Assembly (NCBI RefSeq): GCF_015595025.1 | Contig: NZ_JADNRL010000019.1 | Span: 210,225-274,224 of the forward strand | Direction: 5' to 3' | Length of the DNA: 64,000 bases | From: Halomonas sp. KAO | GTDB lineage: Bacteria; Pseudomonadota; Gammaproteobacteria; Pseudomonadales; Halomonadaceae | Shown: piece after piece, positions 37,339-46,484 of the stretch | How the letters are laid out: the number at the start of each line of letters is the position of its first letter | How positions within the stretch are numbered: the first letter of the stretch is position 1 | Position numbers and translations under genes: made by a program | The notes under the pieces: generated by a model | What the model was told of the DNA's origin: nothing | The model's database searches: none | The model's input: only the letters and a program-made list of their open reading frames with translations

Positions 37339-37413
37339 TAGCTGGAAGAAGGAGTAGCCGAGAGCAGGCCGAGCGGCCTATCCCGCAGGGGAACTCGCTT
37401 CCCCTTGACGCAA

Positions 37414-37449
37414 GAACCGCCCCCGGCCGAGGCCGGGGGCGGTTCCTTT
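37414..37449. terminator. Bidirectional terminator between dioxygenase and yceI
   Basis: A perfect 15-base inverted repeat GAACCGCCCCCGGCC/GGCCGGGGGCGGTTC followed by CTTTC. It separates convergent genes and can serve both. Confidence 0.88.
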
Positions 37450-37513
37450 CCACGCGGTATGTCTCGCGCTGCTAGCTAACGCAACTGTCTCACGCAGGAC
37501 GGCAAAATGCGGC

Positions 37514-38098
37514 TCACTGGCGCACGCCCTCGAAGGTGACGTAGAGCTCGAGCTCATGCATCACCTCGGGGAAGTCCCCCATATCGATGCCATAATCGGC
37601 AAGCTCCAGGGTGGTGCTGCCCTCGAAACCGGCACGGTAGCCGCCCCAGGGATCCTCTCCCTCACCCAGCAGGGTGACCGGCATCTCGATCTCTCGTGTC
37701 TCGCCATGCAGGGTCAGCTCGCCAGTCAGCACCCCTTCACCCTCACCGCTCGGCTCGAAGCCGGTGGAGCTGAAGGTGGCGGTGGGGTACTCACCGACAT
37801 TCAGGAAATCATCGCTCTTGATATGCTTGTCACGCTCGGCGTGATTGCTGTTCAGGCTGGCAACCTGCACCTCGAGCTGAGCACTCGCGGACTCGAGATT
37901 CTCGGGGTCGTACTGGAAGCTGCCGCTGAACTCCTCGAAGCTGCCGAGGATATAGGAGTAGCCCAGATGGCTGATCTTGAACTGGATAAAGGCATGCTGC
38001 CCTTCGCTGTCGATGGCGTAGTCGGCGGCCTGGGCCTGACTGACACCCATCAGGGCGGTAGCGCTCAGCGCGGCGGCAATGGCACTCTTCTTGAACAT
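37514..38098 (-). CDS. YceI family periplasmic protein
   Basis: 194 residues with signal peptide 1-24 (ending AQAAD). YceI lipocalin-like pattern: YAIDSEGQHAFIQFKISHLGYSYILGSFEEFSGSF, VQVASLNSNHAERDKHIKSDDFLNVGEYPTATF and LTLHGETREIEMPVTL. YceI proteins bind isoprenoid or quinone-like lipids in the periplasm and are induced by high pH or osmolarity in some bacteria. The cytochrome b561 gene lies upstream of... the adjacent 38160-38711 on the same strand, recreating the E. coli yceJ-yceI pair. Confidence 0.93.
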   Translation of the reverse strand: MFKKSAIAAALSATALMGVSQAQAADYAIDSEGQHAFIQFKISHLGYSYILGSFEEFSGSFQYDPENLESASAQLEVQVASLNSNHAERDKHIKSDDFLNVGEYPTATFSSTGFEPSGEGEGVLTGELTLHGETREIEMPVTLLGEGEDPWGGYRAGFEGSTTLELADYGIDMGDFPEVMHELELYVTFEGVRQ

Positions 38099-38159
38099 TG
38101 ATATTCACTCCTGTTGGTACAAGACACGTTGAGGAATACTTCTCACGAAACGAAATCGA

Positions 38160-38711
38160 TCAGCGCCGCCCCAGCCGGGGGTCGATCATCCGGCGAAGCA
38201 CCGCGTTGCGGTCGACCAGGTGGTGCTTGAGGGCCGCGGCGGCGTGACCGGCGGACAGGATCATCAACGCCAAGGCGGCATACCAGTGCACCTCACCGGC
38301 CACGCTGGCCTGGTTGGGCAGACCACTGATCACCGCCGGCACCGTGAACCAGTCGAATATGGCGATGCCCTTGCCATCGGCGGTGGAGATCAGATAACCA
38401 CTGACCAGCACCACCAACATCAGCACATAGAGGCCCAGGTGCCCCAGATGGGCTATCGCCCGCTCCAGCGGCCCACCCGGTGCGCGAGGCGTCGGATTTA
38501 CCAGACGCCACCCCAGGCGCAGCAGGGTGGCAAAGAGCACCAACATGCCCAGCGAACGATGCCACCAGGGGCCCAGGTTGTACCAGGGATCGTAGTAACC
38601 CAGGCCGGTCATCCACCACCCCAGGATAAAGAGTCCGATGATGAGGATGGCCAGCGTCCAGTGCAGCAGGATGCTGACCATCCCCCAGCCATCATTGGTA
38701 TTACGCCACAT
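38160..38711 (-). CDS. Cytochrome b561 family protein (YceJ-like)
   Basis: 183 residues, four membrane helices. Haem-ligand histidines are visible in helices 1 (VSILLHWTLAILIIG), 2 (GPWWHRSLGMLVLF), 3/4 (GEVHWYAALALMILSAGHAAAALKHH), as in b561-type diheme proteins. It passes electrons across or within the inner membrane, probably from the quinone pool. It precedes yceI by 61 bases on the same strand, a conserved pairing that suggests shared redox or lipid-carrier function. Confidence 0.92.
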   Translation of the reverse strand: MWRNTNDGWGMVSILLHWTLAILIIGLFILGWWMTGLGYYDPWYNLGPWWHRSLGMLVLFATLLRLGWRLVNPTPRAPGGPLERAIAHLGHLGLYVLMLVVLVSGYLISTADGKGIAIFDWFTVPAVISGLPNQASVAGEVHWYAALALMILSAGHAAAALKHHLVDRNAVLRRMIDPRLGRR

Positions 38712-38831
38712 GGCCCCTCCGCCCCATACTTGATATGAGACAGCTTACCCGAGGCAATCGTTCGAGTCCGCTGAATAAACCCAAATGCTGCATTCGAAAA
38801 AAGTGTTGCTTTGGCGTATGGCGTAGACGAA

Positions 38832-38864
38832 GACGCCCGTGCCGAATCTCCCGGCACGGGCGTC
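38832..38864 (-). terminator. Intrinsic terminator after metZ
   Basis: A 13-bp stem GACGCCCGTGCCG/CGGCACGGGCGTC with a seven-base loop starts 17 bases after the metZ stop (minus strand), followed by TTCGTCTA. Confidence 0.85.
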
Positions 38865-38880
38865 AGAACGACAGTCGGAA

Positions 38881-40077
38881 TCAGACCAAGGCGTCGAGCC
38901 CACGGGACAGATCGGCCCGAATATCATCGAGGGCCTCGAGCCCCACCGCGACCCGAATCAACCCTTCGGCGATACCCGCCGCCGACTTCTGGGCGTCGCT
39001 GAGGCGAGCATGAGTGGTGGTGGCGGGATGGGTGATGGTGCTCTTTACATCCCCCAGGTTACCGGTGATGGAGAGCAGACGGGTCGCATCGATCACCGAC
39101 CAGGCGGCCTCCCTCCCCCCCGCGACCTCGAACCCAAGCACGGCGCCGAAGCCCCGCTGCTGGCGTGCGGCCAGGGCATGCTGGGCATGACTGGCGAGGC
39201 CGCTGTAATGCACGCGACTCACCGCCGGGTGCGATGCCAGCCACTCGGCCAGGAGCTGAGCGCTCTGGCAGTGGGCCCGCATGCGCAGCTCCAGGGTCTC
39301 GAGCCCCTTGGTGAAGATCCAGGCATTGAACGGACTCAGGCAGGGACCGCAGGTCCGCACCACTCCGAATACCTCCTCCAGTTCCTGATCACGCCCCACC
39401 ACGGCGCCACCGACCGCCCTGCCCTGTCCGTCCAGGTACTTGGTGGCGGAGTGGATCACCAGATCGGCCCCCAGGGTCAGGGGACGCTGCAGCGCCGGAG
39501 TCAGGAAGCAGTTGTCGATGGCCAGCAGGGCCCCGTGACGATGGGCGATCTCGGCCAGCGCGGCGATATCCACCACCTCGGAGAGCGGGTTGGAGGGGGT
39601 CTCGGCGAACAGCAGCCTAGTCGCGGGCGTCATCGCCGCCTCCCAGGCCTCGAGGTTCGACAGCTCCACATAGTGGGTGGTGATACCCAGCTTGCCCAGG
39701 TACTTGTCGAACAGGCTCACCGACGAGCCGAACAGTGAGCGCGAGGCAACGATCTCGTCACCGGCCGAGAGCAGCGCCAGGGCCGTGGAGAGGATCGCCG
39801 CCATGCCGGAACTGGTCGCCACGCAGCGCTCCCCCCCCTCCAGTGCCGCCAGGCGGCGCTCGAAGGTACGCACCGTGGGGTTGGTGAAGCGCGAATAGAT
39901 ATTGCCGGGCTCCTCGCCTCCGAACTTGCGCGCCGCCTCGGCGGCGCTGCCATAGACGAAGCTCGAGGTAGGGAAGATCGGCTCGCTGTGTTCCTGCTCG
40001 CCGGTACGGTCGTGGCCGGTACGGATCGCCAGGGTCTCCAGCGCCCAGGGTGAGGCGCTATCGTGTTCGTCATGCAT
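38881..40077 (-). CDS. metZ: O-succinylhomoserine sulfhydrylase
   Basis: 398 residues. PLP-dependent Cys/Met-metabolism enzyme: IYSRFTNPTVRTFERRLAALEG, ATSSGMAAILSTALALLSAGDE, LLFAETPSNPLSEVVDI and the PLP lysine in HSATKYLDGQGRAVGG. Together with its position directly after purF, as in Pseudomonas, this points to MetZ, which makes homocysteine from O-succinylhomoserine and sulfide. The gene starts 11 bases after purF and is followed by a terminator, so purF-metZ is a likely unit. Confidence 0.95.
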   Translation of the reverse strand: MHDEHDSASPWALETLAIRTGHDRTGEQEHSEPIFPTSSFVYGSAAEAARKFGGEEPGNIYSRFTNPTVRTFERRLAALEGGERCVATSSGMAAILSTALALLSAGDEIVASRSLFGSSVSLFDKYLGKLGITTHYVELSNLEAWEAAMTPATRLLFAETPSNPLSEVVDIAALAEIAHRHGALLAIDNCFLTPALQRPLTLGADLVIHSATKYLDGQGRAVGGAVVGRDQELEEVFGVVRTCGPCLSPFNAWIFTKGLETLELRMRAHCQSAQLLAEWLASHPAVSRVHYSGLASHAQHALAARQQRGFGAVLGFEVAGGREAAWSVIDATRLLSITGNLGDVKSTITHPATTTHARLSDAQKSAAGIAEGLIRVAVGLEALDDIRADLSRGLDALV

Positions 40078-40088
40078 GCGGATCAGCC

Positions 40089-41609
40089 TCAGTCGTCGAT
40101 GTCATCGTCGAGGTTGTGGGTACCGACCAGGGCGTGGTCACCCGCGCTCTGCTGCTTGGCATCATCGTTGCGCGAGGCCTCGAGCGCGGCCAGGTAGACA
40201 TCGTCGATATCACCGGTCACGTAGTTGCCATCGAACACCGAACAGTCGAAGGCATCCAGGGCCGGGTTGGCCTCGCGGCAGGCGGCCTTCAGATCGTCCA
40301 GGTTCTGGTAGAAGATGCGATCGGCGCCGATCAGCTCTCCCACTTCGGCCTCGCTGCGCCCATGGGCGATCAGCTCACCGGCCGAGGGCATATCGATGCC
40401 GTAGACATTGGGATAGCGCACCGGCGGCGCCGCGGAGGCGAAGTAGACCTTGCGGGCGCCGGCCTCACGCGCCATCTGGATGATCTGCTTGCAGGTGGTC
40501 CCCCGCACGATGGAGTCATCCACCAGCAGCACGTTCTTGTCCTTGAACTCGACGCCGATGGCATTGAGCTTCTGTCGCACCGACTTACGTCGCTGGGTCT
40601 GGCCCGGCATGATGAAGGTCCGCCCGATATAGCGGTTCTTCATGAAGCCCTCGCGGTAGGTCACCCCCAGGTGCTGGGCGAGCTCCAGCGCCGAGGTGCG
40701 TGAGGTGTCCGGAATCGGGATCACCACATCGATATCATGCTCCGGCCACTCGCTCTGGATGCGATCCCCCAGCTTGCGGCCCATATGCATGCGGGTACCG
40801 TAGACATAGGCGCCGTCGAGGATCGAGTCGGGACGCGCCAGATAGACATGCTCGAAGATGCAGGAGGTCAGCTGGGGAGCATCCGCGCACTGCTGGGTAT
40901 AGATCTTGCCCTGCATGTCGACGAAGATCGCCTCGCCCGGGGCCAGGTCCCGTTGCAGCTCGAAGCCCCCCACGTCCAGTGCCACCGACTCGGAGGCGAT
41001 CATCACCTCCTGGCCGGCCCCCTCGTCACGGGTACCGAACACCACCGGGCGGATGCCATGGGGATCGCGGAAGGCCACCAGGCCCACGCCATTGATGATC
41101 GATACCGCCGCATAGCCACCCCGACAGCGTCGATGGACGCGGCGCACCGCGTCGAAGACATCACCCGCCCCCAGGTGCAGCCCCTGCTTGCCCAGTTCAT
41201 GGGCGAAGACGTTGAGCAGCACCTCGGAGTCGGAGCTGGTATTGATATGGCGCAGATCGGAGGAGAACAGCTCCTGCTTGAGCTGGTCGGAGTTGGTCAG
41301 GTTGCCGTTATGGGCAAGCGCGATGCCGTAGGGGGAGTTCACGTAGAACGGCTGGGACTCCGCCTCGCTGGAGGAGCCTGCGGTGGGGTAGCGAACATGG
41401 CCGATGCCGAGGTTGCCCTTCAGACGCGCCATATGGCGGGTATGGAAGACATCGCGTACCAGTCCATTGCTCTTGCGCAACAGGAAGCGGCCCTCGTGCC
41501 AGGTCATCATGCCGGCGGCGTCCTGTCCGCGATGCTGTAGCACCGTCAGGGCATCATAGATGCCCTGGTTCACCGCCTGCTTGGCCATCAGGCCCACAAT
41601 ACCGCACAT
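40089..41609 (-). CDS. purF: Amidophosphoribosyltransferase
   Basis: 506 residues. Begins [33 protein letters not shown]; Cys2 becomes the N-terminal nucleophile of the class II glutaminase domain. The phosphoribosyltransferase part shows [20 protein letters not shown] and the PRPP loop [17 protein letters not shown]. It makes 5-phosphoribosylamine from PRPP and glutamine, the first purine step. The gene is separated from cvpA by a 270-bp gap with a palindromic element, so unlike E. coli cvpA-purF the two may not be co-transcribed. Confidence 0.98.
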   Translation of the reverse strand: MCGIVGLMAKQAVNQGIYDALTVLQHRGQDAAGMMTWHEGRFLLRKSNGLVRDVFHTRHMARLKGNLGIGHVRYPTAGSSSEAESQPFYVNSPYGIALAHNGNLTNSDQLKQELFSSDLRHINTSSDSEVLLNVFAHELGKQGLHLGAGDVFDAVRRVHRRCRGGYAAVSIINGVGLVAFRDPHGIRPVVFGTRDEGAGQEVMIASESVALDVGGFELQRDLAPGEAIFVDMQGKIYTQQCADAPQLTSCIFEHVYLARPDSILDGAYVYGTRMHMGRKLGDRIQSEWPEHDIDVVIPIPDTSRTSALELAQHLGVTYREGFMKNRYIGRTFIMPGQTQRRKSVRQKLNAIGVEFKDKNVLLVDDSIVRGTTCKQIIQMAREAGARKVYFASAAPPVRYPNVYGIDMPSAGELIAHGRSEAEVGELIGADRIFYQNLDDLKAACREANPALDAFDCSVFDGNYVTGDIDDVYLAALEASRNDDAKQQSAGDHALVGTHNLDDDIDD

Positions 41610-41681
41610 TCCACCTTACCTCGCTTTCCTGGAACTTGCCTTGACTGGTAGCCAGGCTATCGCATGTAGCTCGGGGCTTGG

Positions 41682-41797
41682 TCTGGTGGCAAGCCCCGGA
41701 GCGCCGGACCGACGAGGAGGCGCTGTGAACCCTTCCCTGGGCGCTACCGACGCCATCCATGGCGTAGGACCTCCTCTTCGGCTTACCCCCAGCGCCC
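41682..41797 (+). repeat. Dispersed palindromic element, copy 5
   Basis: Between cvpA and purF. Closing stem CAAGCC...GAGGAGG with CCTCCTC...GGCTTA; left-arm insertion CCGGAGCGCCGGACCG as in copies 2 and 6. First hairpin is CCC-TTCCCT-GGG, where other copies have TAC/GTA: both sides changed together. Second hairpin ACGCCA-TCCA-TGGCGT. Confidence 0.85.
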
Positions 41798-41879
41798 CTT
41801 GCTTTGTGTAACTGCAATAGTCCTGGATGGGTAACTGCTATTTAGAACCGCGGAAGGCCCTGAGGGCGCCGCGGAAAAA

Positions 41880-42449
41880 TTAACTCTCGGGGGACGTCGT
41901 GACTCTCTGCGTGGTGGCGTCACCACCCGGCAGGGACAGCTCATCGAGCGATGTCGGCGCTTCGGGGATGCGGCCATCCCAGGCCTCGAAGTGGCTCACC
42001 GCCCAGTCGCGCAACTGCTCGAGATGGGGGCGCAATACCGCGTCCTGCCAGGCCTCGAGCCTGGCCAGTGGGGTCAGGCCGATCACGATGGTCACCAGCA
42101 CCAGGATAGCGGCCCCCTTGGCCACCCCGAAGGCCGCCCCCAGCAGACGGTTGACCAGACCCATGCCGACCCACTCCACGGCGGCCTGCACCAAACGAAT
42201 GATGATGCCGCAGGCCAGGACAACACCGAGGATGACCAGCACGAAGGCCAGCACCAGGCGACCATCGGGACTGTCGATGACACCCGCCAGCAGATCGGCC
42301 ACCGGCTGTGCGAACATCCGTGCCGCCAGCAGCGCCACGACCCAGGCCCCCAGGCCCAGCGCTTCACGCACCAGGCCACGCAGCAGGCCGGTAATGCCGG
42401 TCACCGCAAGCAGCGCGATAAAGATCCAGTCGAGCCAGGTCAGGGTCAT
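41880..42449 (-). CDS. cvpA: CvpA family membrane protein
   Basis: 189 residues, four membrane helices. Starts MTLTWLDWIFIALLAVTGITGLLRGLVREALGLGAWVVALLAA, the CvpA pattern, with a polar C-terminal tail from about 130. CvpA is required for colicin V production in E. coli and for envelope stress tolerance; its biochemical role is unsettled. AAGGAG precedes the ATG, and the gene begins one base after the SPOR gene stop. Conserved location next to purF supports the call. Confidence 0.92.
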   Translation of the reverse strand: MTLTWLDWIFIALLAVTGITGLLRGLVREALGLGAWVVALLAARMFAQPVADLLAGVIDSPDGRLVLAFVLVILGVVLACGIIIRLVQAAVEWVGMGLVNRLLGAAFGVAKGAAILVLVTIVIGLTPLARLEAWQDAVLRPHLEQLRDWAVSHFEAWDGRIPEAPTSLDELSLPGGDATTQRVTTSPES

Positions 42450-42450
42450 G

Positions 42451-43173
42451 TCACTCCTTCACCCGGACCAGCAGGCCCTGTAGGTTGACCCGCGACTTGA
42501 CCTCGGTGACCGCTCGCTCACCGGCTTCCGAGGTGGCAAAGGGGCCCACATAGACGGTCGTGAGATCGTTGCCCCGTGGGCGGCTGTAGGCATTGAAGCC
42601 CTCGTCACGCAGCTGGGCCAGCAGCCTCTCGACGTTGGATTGCTTGCCGAAGCTGCCGACCTGAACGGCCCACTCGCCCTGCGCCACGGCCTGCTCCACC
42701 GACTCGCTGGAGGTCGAGGGGCGCTCGGCCATGCGTTGGTCGGCCGCCCGCGCCAGTTCGGCGATGGGGTCGACGGCAGGCGCGGTATCGGTCGGCTCCT
42801 GAGTAGAGGCCTGCTCGGCGGACGACGGCTCGCTAGAGGCCTGCCCGCCGGGGACCTGTTCGCTGGATGCCGCCTCGTTCTGCCCCGACGCCTCTGTCGA
42901 GGCGATTCGGGAGGAAGGCGTACCGTCGTCGGGCAGGAGACGGGGGGTGGGAGCTGGAATCTCGATAGAGGTCTCGCCGCCCGACAGGCTGGCCGGCGGC
43001 TTGGGGTCGGCCACATCGTGGCGTTCGACCTCGATGGGTGCCTCGATGCTAATCGACGGCTCGGGGCGTCCGTCACGCGGCGCCGGCTCATCGAACAGCA
43101 TGGGCACGAAGATTACCGCCAGGGCGATCAGGATCACCGCGCCACTCAGGCGCTCACGCATACCATACTTCAC
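42451..43173 (-). CDS. SPOR-domain cell-division protein, DedD-like
   Basis: 240 residues from GTG 43173, whose GTGA overlaps the folC stop; GGGAGG is seven bases upstream. A cytoplasmic tip and one membrane helix (RLSGAVILIALAVIFVPMLF, about 8-27) are followed by a long Pro/Ser/Ala/Glu-rich periplasmic linker and a C-terminal SPOR domain (about 165-240; WAVQVGSFGKQSNVERLLAQLRDEGF...TTVYVGPFATSEAGERAVTEVK). SPOR domains bind denuded peptidoglycan at the septum. The folC-dedD-cvpA-purF order matches E. coli. Confidence 0.93.
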   Translation of the reverse strand: MKYGMRERLSGAVILIALAVIFVPMLFDEPAPRDGRPEPSISIEAPIEVERHDVADPKPPASLSGGETSIEIPAPTPRLLPDDGTPSSRIASTEASGQNEAASSEQVPGGQASSEPSSAEQASTQEPTDTAPAVDPIAELARAADQRMAERPSTSSESVEQAVAQGEWAVQVGSFGKQSNVERLLAQLRDEGFNAYSRPRGNDLTTVYVGPFATSEAGERAVTEVKSRVNLQGLLVRVKE

Positions 43174-44534
43174 GGGGCTACCTCCCTGGAGCTCTGGTCC
43201 GTGTCTGTCTGTACCGATTGCTCGAGACTCGCCAGCCGCTGCAACACCTCACCTACCGTCAGGAAGGAGCCACATACCAGCACACGGTCCTCGTCACCCA
43301 GCCGCGTCGACAGCCACTCCACGGCCTCGCCGGGAGACAGGGCGCGATGCAGCACGGATTCGCCCTGGGCGGCGAGCCGTTTGGCCAGTTCATCGGCACT
43401 GCGGGCGCGCTCCCCCTCGAGGCTCGCCGGCACCCAGCCATCCACCACCGGCGCCAGGGCGGCGATCACGCCATCGGCATCCTTGTCGCCCAGCATCGCC
43501 AGCAGCGCCAGGGTACGCCCACCACAGGGGCGAGCCTGGAGCCGCCTGGCCAGATAGGTGGCGGCATGCGGATTATGGCCCACATCCAGGCACCACCGGC
43601 CCCACCACTGCATGCGCCCGGGCAATCGAACGCTCGCCAGTGCCTGGCGGCATGCATCGGGCTCCAGGGTCACGTCGGCCAGGCCGAGGGCCTGTAGCGC
43701 GGTGGCGGCGTTATCCAGGGGCAGGCCAGGATCCGGGAGATCACTCAGGAAGGCGGCGGGGTCAGACCCAGAGCCCCTGGGGTCTGACCCCGCTGGCAAC
43801 CCGACTGGCACTCCCCTCCAGCACCACCCCTCGCCCTCACCCTCGCGGACAAACGACTCACCCAGCGCGTGAATAGGGGCACCGATCCGGTCGGCGGTCT
43901 CGCGCACGCTGGACGGCAGGGTGCGACTGCCCAGCACCGCGGGGCGTCCGGTACGCATGATCCCGGCCTTCTCACGGCCGATCTGCTCGAGATCGGTGCC
44001 GAGAAAGGCGGCATGATCCTGAGCCACGGTGGTCACCACCGCCACATCGGGGTCGATGATATTGACCGCATCGAGCCGTCCTCCGAGGCCCACCTCGAGA
44101 ATGGCAAGATCGGGGGGGCGACGGGAGATGGCCCATAGGGCCCCCAGCGTCCCCACCTCGAAGTAGGTCAGGCTGATCGGCTCCCCCGCCTGACGCGCCT
44201 GTTCCACCGCCTCGAACCCCGCGATCAGTGTCGCGTCATCCGCCTCCTCGCCATCGAGACGCAGCCGCTCGTTGTAGCGAACCAGATGAGGGGAGGTGTA
44301 GGTCGCCGTGGTCAGGCCATGGGCGCGTGCCAGGGCCTCCAGCATGGCCACCGTGGAGCCCTTGCCATTGGTGCCGGCCACGGTGATCACACGCCTGGCC
44401 AGGGGGCCATCCAGCAGATGCAGGCGTCGGGCGACCTCGGCCACGCGCTCGAGGCCAAGATCGATCCCCACGGGGTGGGCGGCCTCGAGACGCGCCAGCC
44501 AGGCGTCCAGAGTGGTGGGCAGCGCCTCGCTCAT
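43170..44534 (-). CDS. folC: Bifunctional dihydrofolate/folylpolyglutamate synthase
   Basis: 454 residues, slightly longer than E. coli FolC (422). Mur-ligase-like ATPase: P-loop VAGTNGKGSTVAMLEALA, TYTSPHLVRYNERLRLDG, EVGLGGRLDAVNIIDPDVA and, near the end, DVGHNPHAATYLARRL. It adds glutamate to dihydropteroate and to folates. A palindrome at 43757-43792 is inserted in frame and adds a GSDPRGSGSDP segment between the central and C-terminal regions, in a region likely to be a surface loop. It begins six bases after accD on the same strand. Confidence 0.96.
   Translation of the reverse strand: MSEALPTTLDAWLARLEAAHPVGIDLGLERVAEVARRLHLLDGPLARRVITVAGTNGKGSTVAMLEALARAHGLTTATYTSPHLVRYNERLRLDGEEADDATLIAGFEAVEQARQAGEPISLTYFEVGTLGALWAISRRPPDLAILEVGLGGRLDAVNIIDPDVAVVTTVAQDHAAFLGTDLEQIGREKAGIMRTGRPAVLGSRTLPSSVRETADRIGAPIHALGESFVREGEGEGWCWRGVPVGLPAGSDPRGSGSDPAAFLSDLPDPGLPLDNAATALQALGLADVTLEPDACRQALASVRLPGRMQWWGRWCLDVGHNPHAATYLARRLQARPCGGRTLALLAMLGDKDADGVIAALAPVVDGWVPASLEGERARSADELAKRLAAQGESVLHRALSPGEAVEWLSTRLGDEDRVLVCGSFLTVGEVLQRLASLEQSVQTDTDQSSREVAP
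43757..43792. repeat. Palindromic insertion inside folC
   Basis: Perfect 13-bp arms CGGGGTCAGACCC and GGGTCTGACCCCG flank a ten-base loop. Read in the folC frame it encodes Gly-Ser-Asp-Pro repeats, which look like a simple insertion rather than conserved FolC sequence. A related word GGGGCCTGACCCC occurs between genes at 57448-57460. Confidence 0.8.
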
Positions 44535-44540
44535 GGGGTG

Positions 44541-45578
44541 TCAGCGCCGCTCGTCGGCGGGTGCATCATCACTCGCTGACGAGGCGTCATCGGCACCGGT
44601 TTCCGGCACCTCGGCCTGAGTGTCGACGACCGCCGATTCGGCGTCAGCGAGAGACTCGCCCTGCCCGGCCTCTTCCAGCAGGTCGGGGGTCGGACCGACC
44701 GCCAGCTCGGGCTCTCCGATGGCGGGCTGATGGGTCAGCTTGCGCAGCACCCGGCCCAGGCGATGACGGATATCACGACGGTGAACGATCATGTCCACGG
44801 TGCCGTGCTCGAGCAGGAACTCGCTGCGCTGGAAGCCTTCCGGCAGCTTCTCGCGTACCGTCTGTTCGATGACCCGCGGACCGGCGAAGCCGATAAGGGC
44901 GTTGGGTTCGGCCACGTTGAGGTCGCCGAGCATGGCCAGGGATGCCGAGACCCCGCCGAAGACCGGATCGGTCAGCACCGAGATATAGGGCACCCCGGCT
45001 TCCTTGAGCTTCTCCAGCGCCGCCGATGTCTTGGCCATCTGCATCAGCGAGAACAGCGCCTCCTGCATGCGGGCGCCGCCGGAGGCGGAGAAACAGATCA
45101 GCGGGATCTCCTCCTCTCGAGCCAGGGTCGCGGCGCGTACAAACTTCTCGCCGACCACCGCCCCCATGGAGCCCCCCATAAAGGAGAACTCGAAGGCCAC
45201 GGTTACCACCGGCAAGCCATCCAGGGTACCGCGCATGGCGATCAGGGCATCCTTCTCGCCGGTCTCCTTCTGGGCCGCCGCCAGGCGGTCCCGATACTTC
45301 TTGGAGTCACGGAACTTGAGGCGGTCGACGGGCTCGACCTCCGCGGCGATCTCCTCTCGTCCCTCCTTGTCGAGGAACCAGTCGAGGCGCTTGCGGGCGG
45401 TCAACCGCAGGTGATGATCACACTTGGGGCAGACGTTGTGCTGTTTCTCGAGTTCGGGAAGGTAAAGCACCGACTCGCACTTGGGACACTTGCGCCACAG
45501 CCCGTCGGGCACGCTTGCACGGCGGTCTTGGCGCTGGATACGCCCAATGGAGGGCACGATCTTGTCTAGCCAGCTCAT
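44541..45578 (-). CDS. accD: Acetyl-CoA carboxylase carboxyltransferase subunit beta
   Basis: 345 residues. N-terminal zinc ribbon uses Cys31, Cys34, Cys50 and Cys53. The carboxyltransferase core shows [42 protein letters not shown] and [18 protein letters not shown] with [12 protein letters not shown]. With AccA it transfers the carboxyl group from biotin to acetyl-CoA, the first fatty-acid step. The last 60 residues are an acidic, Ala/Asp/Glu-rich tail beyond the usual end, in line with acidic proteins of halophiles. Upstream neighbour is trpA, downstream folC. Confidence 0.97.
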   Translation of the reverse strand: MSWLDKIVPSIGRIQRQDRRASVPDGLWRKCPKCESVLYLPELEKQHNVCPKCDHHLRLTARKRLDWFLDKEGREEIAAEVEPVDRLKFRDSKKYRDRLAAAQKETGEKDALIAMRGTLDGLPVVTVAFEFSFMGGSMGAVVGEKFVRAATLAREEEIPLICFSASGGARMQEALFSLMQMAKTSAALEKLKEAGVPYISVLTDPVFGGVSASLAMLGDLNVAEPNALIGFAGPRVIEQTVREKLPEGFQRSEFLLEHGTVDMIVHRRDIRHRLGRVLRKLTHQPAIGEPELAVGPTPDLLEEAGQGESLADAESAVVDTQAEVPETGADDASSASDDAPADERR

Positions 45579-45656
45579 GTCAGAAAGGGTCCGTGTTCGT
45601 GTCGGCGCCCGGGAAGGCCCCAGGCGCGTGAATCGATTCGTGTTGCCACTACTTAA

Positions 45657-46469
45657 TTAGGCGCTCAGGGCGTCCAGGGCCTGACGCATCTCGCCGAGTA
45701 CCGCCTTGAGCTCGGCGGGAATCGCCTCGGGGGTGTCGGCATTCGCGGCGATGCGGCTGACCAGTGCCGAACCGACGATGACCCCGTCGGCCACCTTGCC
45801 CACCTCGGCCGCGGAGGCGCCGTCACGGATACCGAAGCCCACGCACAGCGGCAGATCGGTCATGCGGCGCAGCGGCGCCAGATGGTCGGCCACATCCGTG
45901 GCATTGAGGATGGCAGACCCGGTAACGCCCTTGAGGGAGACGTAGTAGAGATATCCCTCCCCATGGGCGCATATTGTAGCGGCCCGCTCCTCGGAAGTGG
46001 TAGGTGCGACCAGGAAAATCGAGGCGAGGCCGCGAGATTTCAACAGCGGCCCCAGCTCCTCGGCCTCCTCCGGCGGCATGTCCACCGTCAGCACGCCATC
46101 GATGCCAGCCGCGGCGGCCTGGTCGGCGAAGGCTTCCAGACCGATACGCTCCATGGGATTCAGGTAGCCCATCAACACGACCGGGGTCGTGGTGTCGCTC
46201 TGGCGAAACTCCTGCACGATCTCGAAGAGGTGAGAGAGACGCACGCCACGCTTGAGCGCGCGCTCACAGGCCTTCTGGATCACCGGCCCGTCGGCCATGG
46301 GGTCGGAGAACGGCACCCCCAGCTCGATGATATCGGCCCCCGCCTCCACCAGGGCATGCATGAAGCCCAGGGTGTGCTCGGGACCGGGGTCGCCGGCGGT
46401 GATAAAGGGAATCAGCGCACGGCGCCCCTGGGACTTGAGTTCGGCGAAGCGTTGGTCGATACGATTCAT
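45657..46469 (-). CDS. trpA: Tryptophan synthase alpha chain
   Basis: 270 residues from ATG 46469 ([29 protein letters not shown]), the family start; an ATG at 46484 directly after the trpB stop would add five residues. Catalytic Glu is in [22 protein letters not shown] and the second acid in [42 protein letters not shown] closes the barrel. It cleaves indole-3-glycerol phosphate and passes indole to TrpB. The gene follows trpB by 15 bases or fewer, giving a trpF-trpB-trpA run. Confidence 0.96.
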   Translation of the reverse strand: MNRIDQRFAELKSQGRRALIPFITAGDPGPEHTLGFMHALVEAGADIIELGVPFSDPMADGPVIQKACERALKRGVRLSHLFEIVQEFRQSDTTTPVVLMGYLNPMERIGLEAFADQAAAAGIDGVLTVDMPPEEAEELGPLLKSRGLASIFLVAPTTSEERAATICAHGEGYLYYVSLKGVTGSAILNATDVADHLAPLRRMTDLPLCVGFGIRDGASAAEVGKVADGVIVGSALVSRIAANADTPEAIPAELKAVLGEMRQALDALSA

Positions 46470-46484
46470 GGTCTGGCCCGTCAT

